A DNA stretch of 64,000 nt. Origin: Dietzia sp032248695 (GTDB taxonomy: Bacteria > Actinomycetota > Actinomycetes > Mycobacteriales > Mycobacteriaceae). Positions 1-8,050 of the stretch are shown here, piece after piece. The notes under the pieces are model-generated. The model ran no database searches. It saw only the letters and a program-made list of their open reading frames with translations, and was not told the origin of the DNA. The number at the start of each line of letters is the position of its first letter. The first letter of the stretch is position 1. The stretch covers positions 434,001 through 498,000 of the forward strand of contig NZ_JAVHXC010000001.1 of NCBI RefSeq assembly GCF_032248695.1. Direction: 5' to 3'. The position numbers and the translations under genes are program-made.

Positions 1-1820
1 GAACCAGTACCGCCGGACGCAACGCCGCGGGGGCCCGGGCCCTCTGGCGCGCGACCGGGATGACGGACTCGGACTTCGGTAAGCCCATCATCGCGATCGC
101 GAACTCGTACACGCAGTTCGTCCCGGGTCACGTCCACCTGAAGAACGTCGGTGAGATCGTCGCCGAGCAGATCGCGGCGGCCGGCGGCGTCGCCCGCGAG
201 TTCCACACCATCGCCGTGGACGACGGCATCGCCATGGGTCACGCCGGCATGCTCTACTCCCTGCCCAGTCGCGAGATCATCGCGGACTCCGTGGAGTACA
301 TGGTCAACGCGCACACCGCCGACGCGCTGGTGTGCATCTCGAACTGCGACAAGATCACACCCGGCATGCTCAATGCCGCCATGCGGCTCAACATCCCGAC
401 CGTCTTCGTCTCGGGCGGGCCGATGGAGTCGGGCTTCTCGGTGGTCGTGGACGGCGTGGTCAAGGCCGGGTCGGATCTCATCACCGCGATCTCCGCGTCC
501 GCGAACTCGGCCGTCGACGACGAGGGCCTGGATGCGATCGAGCGCTCGGCGTGCCCGACGTGCGGGTCGTGCTCGGGCATGTTCACCGCCAACTCGATGA
601 ACTGCCTCACCGAGGCGCTCGGCCTGTCGCTGCCGGGCAACGGGTCGACGCTCGCCACGCACAGCGCGCGCCGCGAGCTGTTCGCCGAGGCCGGACGCCT
701 CATCGTGGACCTGTGCACCCGCTACTACCGCGACGAGGACGAGTCGGTCCTCCCCCGCTCGGTGGCCACCAAGTCGGCGTTCACCAACGCGATGGCGCTC
801 GACGTCGCGATGGGCGGCTCCACCAATACGGTGCTCCACATCCTCGCCGCGGCGCAGGAGGGCGAGGTCGACTTCGACCTGCACGACATCGAGGAGGTCT
901 CGCGCCGGGTCCCGTGTCTGGCCAAGGTCGCCCCGAACTCCGACTACTACATGGAACACGTCCACCGGGCGGGCGGCATCCCCGCGATCCTCGGCGAGCT
1001 GTACCGCGGTGGACTGCTGGAGACCGACGTCCACTCCGTCCACTCGCCGTCGCTCGAGCAGTACATCGCCGACTGGGACATCCGCAGCGGCACGGCCACC
1101 GACAAGGCCGTCGAGCTGTTCCACGCCGCCCCCGGTGGGGTCCGCACGATCGAGCCGTTCTCCACCGACAACCGGTGGGAGTCACTCGACACCGACGCGG
1201 TGAACGGCTGCATCCACTCGGTGGAGCACCCGGCGACCGCCGAGGGCGGACTCGTGGTGCTCAGGGGCAACATCGCACCGGACGGCTCGGTGTTCAAGAC
1301 CGCCGGCGTCTCGGAGGAGAACTTCCACTTCTCGGGCCCGGCCCGGGTGGTCGAGTCCCAGGAGGAGGCCGTCTCGGTCATCCTCAACAAGACCCTGCAG
1401 GCCGGTGAGGTGCTGGTCGTGCTCTACGAGGGTCCGGCCGGCGGTCCGGGCATGCAGGAGATGCTGCACCCGACGGCGTTCATCAAGGGCGCCGGGCTCG
1501 GCGCCAAGTGCGCGCTCATCACGGACGGCCGCTTCTCGGGCGGTTCGTCGGGGCTGTCGATCGGTCACATCGCGCCGGAGGCCGCGTCGGGCGGCCCGAT
1601 CGGCCTGGTCCGGGACGGCGACGTCATCACGATCGACGTGGCCACCCGCTCGATCTCGGTCGGGGTGGACGACGACGAGCTGGCGCGGCGCCGGGCGGAG
1701 AAGGGCCCGCTGCCGTGGCGCCCGGCGAACCGTGACCGGAAGGTCTCCACCGCGCTACGGGCGTACGCGTCGATGGCGTCGTCGGCCGACAAGGGCGCCG
1801 TGCGGATCCTTCCGGACTGA
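1..1820 (+). CDS. ilvD: Dihydroxy-acid dehydratase, 5' end cut by window edge
   Basis: Dehydrates 2,3-dihydroxy-3-methylbutanoate and -pentanoate to the 2-keto acids of valine and isoleucine synthesis in the cytoplasm. The reading frame is open from base 3, and 19 codons before the first ATG (60) encode the usual GRN..GARALWRATG N-terminus, so the true start lies left of the window and ATG 60 is internal. Iron-sulfur cysteines sit in NCDKITPGM and CPTCGSCSGM, and the C-terminal GRFSGGSSGLSIGH is intact. About 605 residues are visible, against 616 in E. coli. The NSYTQFVPGH segment is of the E. coli/Corynebacterium type and lacks the extra Cys of the plant and mycobacterial [2Fe-2S] type. Identification is secure. 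Confidence 0.97.
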   Translation, partial: TSTAGRNAAGARALWRATGMTDSDFGKPIIAIANSYTQFVPGHVHLKNVGEIVAEQIAAAGGVAREFHTIAVDDGIAMGHAGMLYSLPSREIIADSVEYMVNAHTADALVCISNCDKITPGMLNAAMRLNIPTVFVSGGPMESGFSVVVDGVVKAGSDLITAISASANSAVDDEGLDAIERSACPTCGSCSGMFTANSMNCLTEALGLSLPGNGSTLATHSARRELFAEAGRLIVDLCTRYYRDEDESVLPRSVATKSAFTNAMALDVAMGGSTNTVLHILAAAQEGEVDFDLHDIEEVSRRVPCLAKVAPNSDYYMEHVHRAGGIPAILGELYRGGLLETDVHSVHSPSLEQYIADWDIRSGTATDKAVELFHAAPGGVRTIEPFSTDNRWESLDTDAVNGCIHSVEHPATAEGGLVVLRGNIAPDGSVFKTAGVSEENFHFSGPARVVESQEEAVSVILNKTLQAGEVLVVLYEGPAGGPGMQEMLHPTAFIKGAGLGAKCALITDGRFSGGSSGLSIGHIAPEAASGGPIGLVRDGDVITIDVATRSISVGVDDDELARRRAEKGPLPWRPANRDRKVSTALRAYASMASSADKGAVRILPD

Positions 1821-1846
1821 CCGCCGCCCCTGGACCCGGTCGTCGC

Positions 1847-1874
1847 GGGCCGACCGCCCCCCGGCGGTCAGCCC
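1847..1874. terminator. Hairpin between convergent ilvD and doxX
   Basis: The stem GACCGCC (1852-1858) pairs with GGCGGTC (1863-1869) over a CCCC loop. After one mismatch it is extended by GGGC/GCCC. It overlaps the doxX stop codon and lies 26 bp after ilvD, so it could end both transcripts. There is no U-tract. Confidence 0.5.
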
Positions 1875-2680
1875 GCGGTGACCGGCGGACTGTCGGCGGA
1901 GGACGTCAGCGGGTTGGTGCCGTTGAGGAAGTACCACAGGACGCCGGCCAGCACCAGGACGATCACCAGCCAGACGATCCCGCTGAACCGGGGCCGGTGC
2001 GACCATCCCCACTTGCGGTCGGCGGACCATCTCCCGGGCCCCGCGAACAGCAACGTCACGAGTGCGGCGGCGTAGAGGATCGACGGTTCGAGCCCCCGGG
2101 CGGTGTCGCTGAGCACGGGAATCGGATCGGCCCCGGTCAACCGCACAGCGATGCCGAGCCCCACGATCCCCAGCAGGCCGGCGGCCGCGACGGGCGTCGC
2201 CAGACCCACGACGAGCATGACGCCCGCCACGAGTTCGACGGCGCCGCCGGTGATCGCCAGCGCGCGGGCCTGGTCGAAGCCCGAGTCGGCGAGGGTCTGC
2301 GTGAACCCGTCGATGCCCGGGCCCCCGAACAGGCCGGCCAGTTTCTGCAGCCCGCGCATCGCCAACAGGATTCCCACGGCCAGGCGGAGGACGAACAGAC
2401 CGAGGTCGATGGTCCCGCGCCGGCCGATCTCGTCGTTCCGGCCGGGCGCGATCGTCGTGGGTTGCTCGCCGAACGGCAGCGGCGCGGACATGTCGTACCC
2501 GCCCGACTCGGAGAACTGTGAGTAGTCGGTGCGCCCGGCGGCCGGGAACGCGGTCGTTGCGGCGTTACCTGTCGCCGCAGCTGTGCCGGAACCCGATGCG
2601 TCGGGGACGTCGAGCGGATAGTCGACGTCGTGGATGATCTCGGTACGGGCGTCGTCGTCCCCGCGCTTTGAGGAAGTCAC
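1868..2680 (-). CDS. DoxX family membrane protein
   Basis: A 270-residue membrane protein. The first ~95 residues are polar and low in complexity. Four hydrophobic segments then form the DoxX core, including a GILLAMRGLQKL helix, and a further C-terminal helix follows (LVIVLVLAGVLWYFL). The GTG start at 2680 is chosen because a TACAGT -10 element ends 6 nt upstream; the open frame extends further up but covers the promoter of the divergent lipoprotein gene. Known of the family: M. tuberculosis Rv3005c (DoxX) works with SodA and SseA in a membrane oxidoreductase complex against oxidative stress. Here only the neighbouring lppZ-like gene supports the same orthology; sodA and sseA are not in this window. 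Confidence 0.85.
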   Translation of the reverse strand: MTSSKRGDDDARTEIIHDVDYPLDVPDASGSGTAAATGNAATTAFPAAGRTDYSQFSESGGYDMSAPLPFGEQPTTIAPGRNDEIGRRGTIDLGLFVLRLAVGILLAMRGLQKLAGLFGGPGIDGFTQTLADSGFDQARALAITGGAVELVAGVMLVVGLATPVAAAGLLGIVGLGIAVRLTGADPIPVLSDTARGLEPSILYAAALVTLLFAGPGRWSADRKWGWSHRPRFSGIVWLVIVLVLAGVLWYFLNGTNPLTSSADSPPVTAG

Positions 2681-2686
2681 ACCCCG

Positions 2687-2692
2687 ACTGTA
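2687..2692 (-). promoter_or_regulatory. -10 element for doxX (leaderless spacing)
   Basis: TACAGT on the minus strand ends 6 nt before GTG 2680, so transcription would begin at or beside the start codon. No clear -35 is seen. Confidence 0.5.
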
Positions 2693-2733
2693 GGCCGGTG
2701 CCGCCGTGAGGACCCGGACGACACGGCGCGCCG

Positions 2734-2739
2734 TAGTCT
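2734..2739 (+). promoter_or_regulatory. -10 element for the lppZ-like gene (leaderless spacing)
   Basis: TAGTCT followed by 7 nt and then ATG 2747, with no Shine-Dalgarno sequence between them. It is back to back with the doxX -10 about 45 bp away. Confidence 0.55.
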
Positions 2740-2746
2740 GGTCGGC

Positions 2747-3769
2747 ATGAGATCGCTCGCGCTCGTCCTGGCGCTCACCGTCGCCGTGTCGGGTTGTGCG
2801 AGGTTCGACGACCGCCTCGAGGCCCCGTTCACGCCGGCGCCGGGGCCGGGGATGGCTGCTGCGCCGCCCGGTCCGCCGAGCACGCCACCTCCCCCTCCGA
2901 CCTCGCCGACGGCGGAACCCGAACCGGCCCCGGAGACCGGCCCGTGCGTGGACCCCGATCCGGCGGTGATCGCGACGTGTCTGGACCCGGCGGTCGCGGT
3001 GGCGGGACTGGGCGAGCGGGCGTTGCTCGCGGAGGCGACGGGCGCGGTGAAGATCGTCTCGCCGGATGCGGACCCGGAGGATTTCGGCCGGGTGGATCCG
3101 CGGGGCGGCCGGGTGGCCGCGGTCGCGCCGTCCCCGGACTTCGCTGAGGACCGGCTCGTGTACCTCCTCGTCGTCGGCGGCGGCCCCACCCGCGTCGAGA
3201 GGCTGGCGCGTGGCGACGCCCCCCGCACGGTCGCGGAACTCGCGCCGGCCGACAGTGGCGGTCTCGCGTTCGTCTCCGACGTCCTCACCGTCGGCGTGGG
3301 GTCCGAGCTCATTCGGTTCCCGTCGTTCACGGGGATCGGACGCGCGGAGCAGCCGGAGGTCATCGGGCGCGACCTCGGACGCATCCAGGCGCTGTGTGTG
3401 CACCGGGACGAGGTGTACCTGTCCACCGTCACAGACCGTGGCGCAGCGCTCCGATCCCCGGACCGGATGGTGTGGACCTGGCCTGACCAGCGCTCCGCGG
3501 GCGGGTGCGCGGCCGACGAGGGGTCGCTGGCGATCGCACTGCCCGACGCCGAGCGGGTCGACACCGTGCAGACGGCCGGCGGCGCCGCGCGGGGCCAGCC
3601 CGAACCTCTCGCCGAGGGGCGATACGGGCGGTTGACCGGACTCACCATGGTCGGCGAGGGAATTCTCCTGGCGGGGACCACCAACAAGGCGGGCGGCTCC
3701 CCTGTCGCGACGGACGACCGCGCGGTCATCCTGCCCGGTTCCGGGGGCGGCGGCGACGCCCGGATGTGA
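2747..3769 (+). CDS. LppZ-like lipoprotein with beta-propeller-type body
   Basis: A 340-residue exported lipoprotein. Residues 1-17 form a signal peptide ending in the lipobox VSGC, so Cys17 would be lipidated. A Pro-rich, spacer-like linker (about residues 24-62) follows, then a domain of repeated short beta-strand segments like the sugar-dehydrogenase or propeller fold (SPDFAEDRLVYLLVV is typical of one blade). Its place beside the doxX gene and upstream of gatB matches M. tuberculosis lppZ (Rv3006). No catalytic residues could be assigned and the function is unknown. At 340 aa it is of the usual size for this family. Confidence 0.75.
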   Translation: MRSLALVLALTVAVSGCARFDDRLEAPFTPAPGPGMAAAPPGPPSTPPPPPTSPTAEPEPAPETGPCVDPDPAVIATCLDPAVAVAGLGERALLAEATGAVKIVSPDADPEDFGRVDPRGGRVAAVAPSPDFAEDRLVYLLVVGGGPTRVERLARGDAPRTVAELAPADSGGLAFVSDVLTVGVGSELIRFPSFTGIGRAEQPEVIGRDLGRIQALCVHRDEVYLSTVTDRGAALRSPDRMVWTWPDQRSAGGCAADEGSLAIALPDAERVDTVQTAGGAARGQPEPLAEGRYGRLTGLTMVGEGILLAGTTNKAGGSPVATDDRAVILPGSGGGGDARM

Positions 3770-3784
3770 GCAACTGTCGAACCC

Positions 3785-3813
3785 TTGTGCGATGTGTGCA
3801 TGGCCGGTAACAT
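3785..3813 (+). promoter_or_regulatory. Promoter of the DUF222/HNH gene
   Basis: TTGTGC (3785-3790), a 17-bp spacer and TAACAT (3808-3813). This is the best two-box promoter in the window and predicts a start near 3820, giving a short leader. Confidence 0.5.
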
Positions 3814-3861
3814 AGCACGCATATTCGACACGATGTGGGGCTACGGCGGGGGGTGAGCGGG

Positions 3862-5439
3862 GTGGATACGACGACGACGAGCGGGTTCGATCCCGGGGCG
3901 CTGCGCGCGGTGGACGAGCCGCTGGACTCCCTGGACGCCGGGGCCTTGTCGGAGGTGGCGCGGTCGGCGACGCTGGCGCAGAACCTGGCCGGGGCGACCC
4001 GGCTGCACACCGCGCACCTGCTGGTCGAGAACTTCACCGGCCTGGAGACCGCCGCGCACGGCGATCCGGCCACCGACACCCGCCCCGCCCACGCCCGCCT
4101 CGCCCCGGCCGATCGCGCGCGGGACCACCTGGTGGCGGCGATGGCGCTGAGCGTCTGGCACGCCGCCCGCCTGGTCACCGCCGGCACCCAGATCCACACC
4201 CGCCTGCCCCGACTGCGCAAGGCCGTCACCCGCGGACTGCTGCCCGAGCAACTGGCCATCGACGCCGCCTGCCGCCTGGCCCGGATCGACGACGCCATCC
4301 TGCCCGCCGTGGAATCCGACGTCGTGGCCGCACTGTGCCGCGACCTGGCCAGCGGGCACCGCCCCAGCCGCACCGCCCTGAACCAGGCCGTGGACGCCTC
4401 CCGCGAGCGCCACGACCCCCGCGGGGCCGGCGACGCGGTCGACGCCGCCGTCGAGACACGCACCGTCCGATTCCGGCCCGAACGCGACGGCATGACCAGC
4501 ATGTGGGCCCTGCTACCCAGCGGCCCGGCCGAGAAACTACGCCGCCGCCTGGAGGCCGCCGCCCGCGCCGCCACCGACGCCGCCGACCCCCGCACCCGCG
4601 CCCAACTACGCGCCGACGCCCTGAGCGCCCTGGGCGATCCCAACACCGACGACGTCGCCCGCCCCCACCCCGACGACCACACAGGCACCCCACCCGCCGC
4701 GGGTGCGGGTGCGGGGTCCGGGCCGCGGCCCCCGCTGGGCGCCTCCTGGGGCACCGAACAGCCGATCCGCATCGCCATCATCAACAGCGTCGCCCAGGGC
4801 CTGCCCAACCGGGTCGAGTTCGTCACCGGCGCCTACGCCAGCTTCGACTGGATCTGCGAGGAACTACTCTCCGGCGGCGATGCCACCGTCCGCTTCGAAC
4901 TACTCGATCCCCAACCCGGCGCCCAGGACAACCCCGACGCGGCCCTGAAATACACCATCTCCCCGGCCCTGGCCGAACGGATCCGCCAACGCGACGGCAC
5001 CTGCCGCCACCCCGGCTGCACCGTCGACGCCTGGGACTGCGAGATCGACCATGCCATCGCCTTCGACCACCAACGCCCCGAACTCGGCGGACCCACCGCC
5101 GAATGGAACCTGTACTGCCTGTGCCGCCGCCACCACCGCGAGAAAACCTTCGGCCACTGCGCCTACCGACCCGGCCCCCTCGGAGAACTGACCATCATCA
5201 CCGAAACCGGACACGAACACCGCACCCTGCCCCACGGCCCCCTGGCCCAGGCCCGCGACCGCATCCTCGACCACGCCTGGCGCCAACACCTCGACCGCCT
5301 CATCACCGACGACGGCCACCTGACCAACCCACCCGGCATCGACCGCACCCTCCGCACCCGCAACCGCAGCCGAACCAACGGGGCCGACACGCCGCAGACG
5401 GGGCCGGACGAGCGCCGGGACGGACCGCGACCCGCCTGA
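3862..5439 (+). CDS. DUF222 domain / HNH endonuclease protein (13E12 repeat family)
   Basis: A protein of about 525 residues with an N-terminal DUF222 region (roughly the first 300), then a short linker, then an HNH nuclease domain. In the HNH domain, zinc-type cysteines in CRHPGC precede the catalytic pair EIDH and the closing CRRHHREKTF. The family is abundant in mycobacteria and relatives (REP13E12 proteins) and is often associated with mobile DNA; the substrate is unknown. Three in-frame GTG codons (3835, 3853, 3862) could start it; I prefer 3862 because a G-rich stretch lies 9 nt upstream. Codons such as GAA, CTA, AAA and CAA are more frequent than in neighbouring genes, suggesting acquisition. 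No flanking repeats were seen. Confidence 0.85.
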   Translation: MDTTTTSGFDPGALRAVDEPLDSLDAGALSEVARSATLAQNLAGATRLHTAHLLVENFTGLETAAHGDPATDTRPAHARLAPADRARDHLVAAMALSVWHAARLVTAGTQIHTRLPRLRKAVTRGLLPEQLAIDAACRLARIDDAILPAVESDVVAALCRDLASGHRPSRTALNQAVDASRERHDPRGAGDAVDAAVETRTVRFRPERDGMTSMWALLPSGPAEKLRRRLEAAARAATDAADPRTRAQLRADALSALGDPNTDDVARPHPDDHTGTPPAAGAGAGSGPRPPLGASWGTEQPIRIAIINSVAQGLPNRVEFVTGAYASFDWICEELLSGGDATVRFELLDPQPGAQDNPDAALKYTISPALAERIRQRDGTCRHPGCTVDAWDCEIDHAIAFDHQRPELGGPTAEWNLYCLCRRHHREKTFGHCAYRPGPLGELTIITETGHEHRTLPHGPLAQARDRILDHAWRQHLDRLITDDGHLTNPPGIDRTLRTRNRSRTNGADTPQTGPDERRDGPRPA

Positions 5440-5446
5440 AGACCGC

Positions 5447-5478
5447 CGTGCCCGGTCGCACCGATGCGACCGGGCACG
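5447..5478. terminator. Strong hairpin between convergent DUF222 gene and gatB
   Basis: A 14-bp perfect stem (5447-5460 with 5465-5478, arm CGTGCCCGGTCGCA) over a 4-nt CCGA loop. It lies just after the DUF222 gene and just after gatB on the other strand, so it is probably bidirectional. There is no T-run. Confidence 0.75.
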
Positions 5479-5495
5479 ATGGAGCCGCGGAGCGA

Positions 5496-6977
5496 CTAGT
5501 TGCAGGCGGCGATCACCAGCTCCTTCACGCGGGCCGGATCGGCCTGCCCGCGGGTCGCCTTCATCACCGCACCGACGATCGCGCCGGCCGCCTGGACCTT
5601 GCCGGAGCGAATCTTGTCCGCGATGTCCGGCTGCGCCGCGAGCGCGTCGTCGACCGCCTTCTGCAGTGCGGAGTCGTCACGGACCACCTCGAGGCCCTTG
5701 TCGGCCACGATCTGGTCCGGCTCGCCCTCACCGTCGAGCACCGCGTCCACGACCTGGCGGGCCAGCTTGTTGGTGAGCTTGCCCTCCGCGACCAGCTCGA
5801 CGACCCGGGCCAGCTGCGCCGGGGTGATGGCCAGGGCGTCCAGCTCGACGCCCCGCTTGTTCGCCTGCTGCGTCAAGTACGACACCCACCACGACCGGGC
5901 CTCCGCCGGGGGCGCGCCCGCGTCCACCGTCGCGAGGATCAGGTCCAGCGCCCCGGCGTTGACGAGATCGCGCATCTCCTCGTCCGAGACACCCCAGTCC
6001 GCCTGCACCCGCGCACGCCGCACCCACGGCAGCTCGGGCAGAGAGGCGCGGATCGACTCGATGAGCTCCACCGTCGGCTCCACGGGCGCCAGGTCGGGCT
6101 CGGGGAAGTACCGGTAGTCCTCGGCCGACTCCTTCGGCCGGCCCGCGGTCGTGGTGCCGTCCGACTCGTGGAAGTGCCGGGTCTCCAGAACGACCTCGCC
6201 GCCGGACTCGAGCACATCGGCCTGCCGGCACATCTCGTGCCGCACCGCGATCTCCACGCTGCGGAGCGAGTTGACGTTCTTCGTCTCCGTGCGCGTACCG
6301 AACTCGGTGGCGCCCTTCGGCATCAGCGAGACGTTCGCGTCGCAGCGCATCGAGCCCTGGTCCATCCGGACGTCGGAGACGTCGAGGCTCCTCAGCAGAT
6401 CCCGCAGCGCCGAGACGTAGGCGCGGGCGATCTCCGGCGCACGCTCCCCCGCCCCGACGATCGGCTTGGAGACGATCTCGATGAGCGGGACGCCCGCCCG
6501 GTTGAAGTCCAGCAGCGAGTGCGTGGCGCCGTGGATTCGGCCCGTCGCCGAACCGACATGCGTGGACTTACCGGTGTCCTCCTCCATGTGCGCGCGCTCG
6601 ATGTCCACGCGCCACGTGCTGCCGTCCTCGAGTTGGACGTCGAGGTAACCGTCGTGGGCGATCGGCTCGTCGTACTGCGAGATCTGGTAGTTCTTCGGCT
6701 GATCCGGGTAGAAGTAGTTCTTCCGGGCGAACCGGCTGTACGGCGCGATCTCGCAGTTCAGCGCCAGGCCGATCTTGATGGCCCACTCCACCGCCTGGCG
6801 GTTCGCGACCGGCAAGGCGCCCGGCAGGCCGATGCACACCGGACACACCTGCGTGTTGGGCTCGGCCCCGAACCCGGTCGGACACCCGCAGAACATCTTG
6901 GTGTTGGTGTGCAGCTCGACGTGCACCTCCATACCCATGACGGGATCGAAACGTGACACGACCTCGGTGAACTCCAT
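5496..6977 (-). CDS. gatB: Asp-tRNA(Asn)/Glu-tRNA(Gln) amidotransferase subunit B
   Basis: The tRNA-binding and kinase subunit of GatCAB, which converts misacylated Glu-tRNA(Gln) or Asp-tRNA(Asn) to the correct amide. The 493 residues match the family length. The N-terminal cradle domain has GMEVHVELHT and CPVCIGLPGALPV, with cysteines in FCGC and CPVC that probably bind zinc. ARKNYFYPDQPKNYQISQY is the conserved active-site stretch, and the C-terminus is the helical YqeY-like tail. ATG 6977 was chosen because a TAGATT box ends 7 nt upstream and the GMEVHVEL block sits at normal distance. It lies 10 bp after pfkA. Confidence 0.97.
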   Translation of the reverse strand: MEFTEVVSRFDPVMGMEVHVELHTNTKMFCGCPTGFGAEPNTQVCPVCIGLPGALPVANRQAVEWAIKIGLALNCEIAPYSRFARKNYFYPDQPKNYQISQYDEPIAHDGYLDVQLEDGSTWRVDIERAHMEEDTGKSTHVGSATGRIHGATHSLLDFNRAGVPLIEIVSKPIVGAGERAPEIARAYVSALRDLLRSLDVSDVRMDQGSMRCDANVSLMPKGATEFGTRTETKNVNSLRSVEIAVRHEMCRQADVLESGGEVVLETRHFHESDGTTTAGRPKESAEDYRYFPEPDLAPVEPTVELIESIRASLPELPWVRRARVQADWGVSDEEMRDLVNAGALDLILATVDAGAPPAEARSWWVSYLTQQANKRGVELDALAITPAQLARVVELVAEGKLTNKLARQVVDAVLDGEGEPDQIVADKGLEVVRDDSALQKAVDDALAAQPDIADKIRSGKVQAAGAIVGAVMKATRGQADPARVKELVIAACN

Positions 6978-6984
6978 GCCGAAC

Positions 6985-6990
6985 AATCTA
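6985..6990 (-). promoter_or_regulatory. Possible internal -10 for gatB
   Basis: TAGATT on the minus strand begins with the pfkA stop codon TAG and ends 7 nt before the gatB ATG. No Shine-Dalgarno is visible, so gatB may have its own leaderless transcript as well as read-through from pfkA. Confidence 0.4.
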
Positions 6991-8022
6991 GCCGAAGAGG
7001 CAGGCGGCCTCGCGGTAGCGGTCCTCCGGGACGGTCTTGAGCACCGCCACGGCCTCCTCGACCGGCACCATCTCGATCGCGTCGCCCCGCAGCGCGACGA
7101 TCTGGCCGAAGTCACCGCGGTGCACCGCGTGCGCGGCGTGCACGCCGAAACGGGTCGCGAGGACGCGGTCGTACGCGGTCGGGGTGCCGCCACGCTGGAT
7201 GTGGCCGAGCACCGTGGTCCGCACGTCGCGGTTCATGCGCTCACGGATCGCGGTCGCCATCTGGTCGGCGACCCCGGTGAACACCTCGTGGCCGAACTGG
7301 TCGACCCCGCCCTCGCGCAGGGTCATGCCCGAACCCTCGACAGGCGTGGCGCCCTCGGCCACCACGCAGATCCCGTAGGCCTCCCCCATCTGGAACCGAC
7401 GCTTCATCACCTTGCAGACGTAGTCGATGTCGAACGGCACCTCGGGGATGACGATCATGTGCGCACCCGAGGCCAACCCGGCGTGCAACGCGATCCACCC
7501 GGCGTGCCGCCCCATCACCTCGACCAGCATGACGCGCTCGTGCGACTCCGCGGTCGTGTGCAGGCGGTCGATCGCGTCCGAGGCGATCGACACGGCGGTG
7601 TCGAACCCGAAGGTGTAGTCGGTGCCGCCCACGTCGTTGTCGATGGTCTTGGGCACGCCCACCACGGGGATGCCGTTCTCGGTGAGCCAGCGGGCGGCCT
7701 TGAGCGTCCCGTCTCCGCCGATCGCCACCAGCGCGTCCAGGGCGTGCCGTTCGAGGGTCCGGCGGATCTGCGGGAGGCTGGCGGTCAGGACGTCCGGGTT
7801 GAGTCGGCCGGTTCCGAGAATCGTGCCACCGCGGAGCAGGATGCGGTCGATGCCCTCGTCGTCGAACAGTGGGACCGCACGGTCCTCGACCAGGCCGGAC
7901 CACCCGTCCTGGAACCCTAGGACCGGTGAGTCGTACTCGGAGTTGGCGGTGCGGACCAGCGCGCGGATGACCGCGTTGAGTCCCGGGCAGTCGCCGCCGG
8001 CGGTGAGGACACCTATACGCAC
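6988..8022 (-). CDS. pfkA: 6-phosphofructokinase
   Basis: Phosphorylates fructose 6-phosphate to the 1,6-bisphosphate in glycolysis. The 344 residues start at GTG 8022, with GAGGAG 6 nt upstream. The nucleotide loop GVLTAGGDCPGLN is at residues 3-15, GGDGTLKAARWL near 100, the catalytic PKTIDNDVGG near 122 and MGRHAGWIA near 165. Known of the family: Gly (not Asp) in GGDGT marks ATP rather than pyrophosphate use, while Lys in PKTIDND is shared with PPi enzymes. This Gly/Lys pair is the ATP-dependent form described in Streptomyces. The gene lies in the gat operon, 28 bp after the MFS gene and 10 bp before gatB. Confidence 0.96.
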   Translation of the reverse strand: MRIGVLTAGGDCPGLNAVIRALVRTANSEYDSPVLGFQDGWSGLVEDRAVPLFDDEGIDRILLRGGTILGTGRLNPDVLTASLPQIRRTLERHALDALVAIGGDGTLKAARWLTENGIPVVGVPKTIDNDVGGTDYTFGFDTAVSIASDAIDRLHTTAESHERVMLVEVMGRHAGWIALHAGLASGAHMIVIPEVPFDIDYVCKVMKRRFQMGEAYGICVVAEGATPVEGSGMTLREGGVDQFGHEVFTGVADQMATAIRERMNRDVRTTVLGHIQRGGTPTAYDRVLATRFGVHAAHAVHRGDFGQIVALRGDAIEMVPVEEAVAVLKTVPEDRYREAACLFG

Positions 8023-8050
8023 GTCGAGCTCCTCTCGGTTCCCCCGCAGT

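Noticed and set aside
4335..6956. 873-codon plus-strand frame crossing the DUF222 gene and gatB
   Set aside because: It is a Pro/Arg-rich shadow of high GC at third positions, and overlaps two well-supported genes and a terminator.
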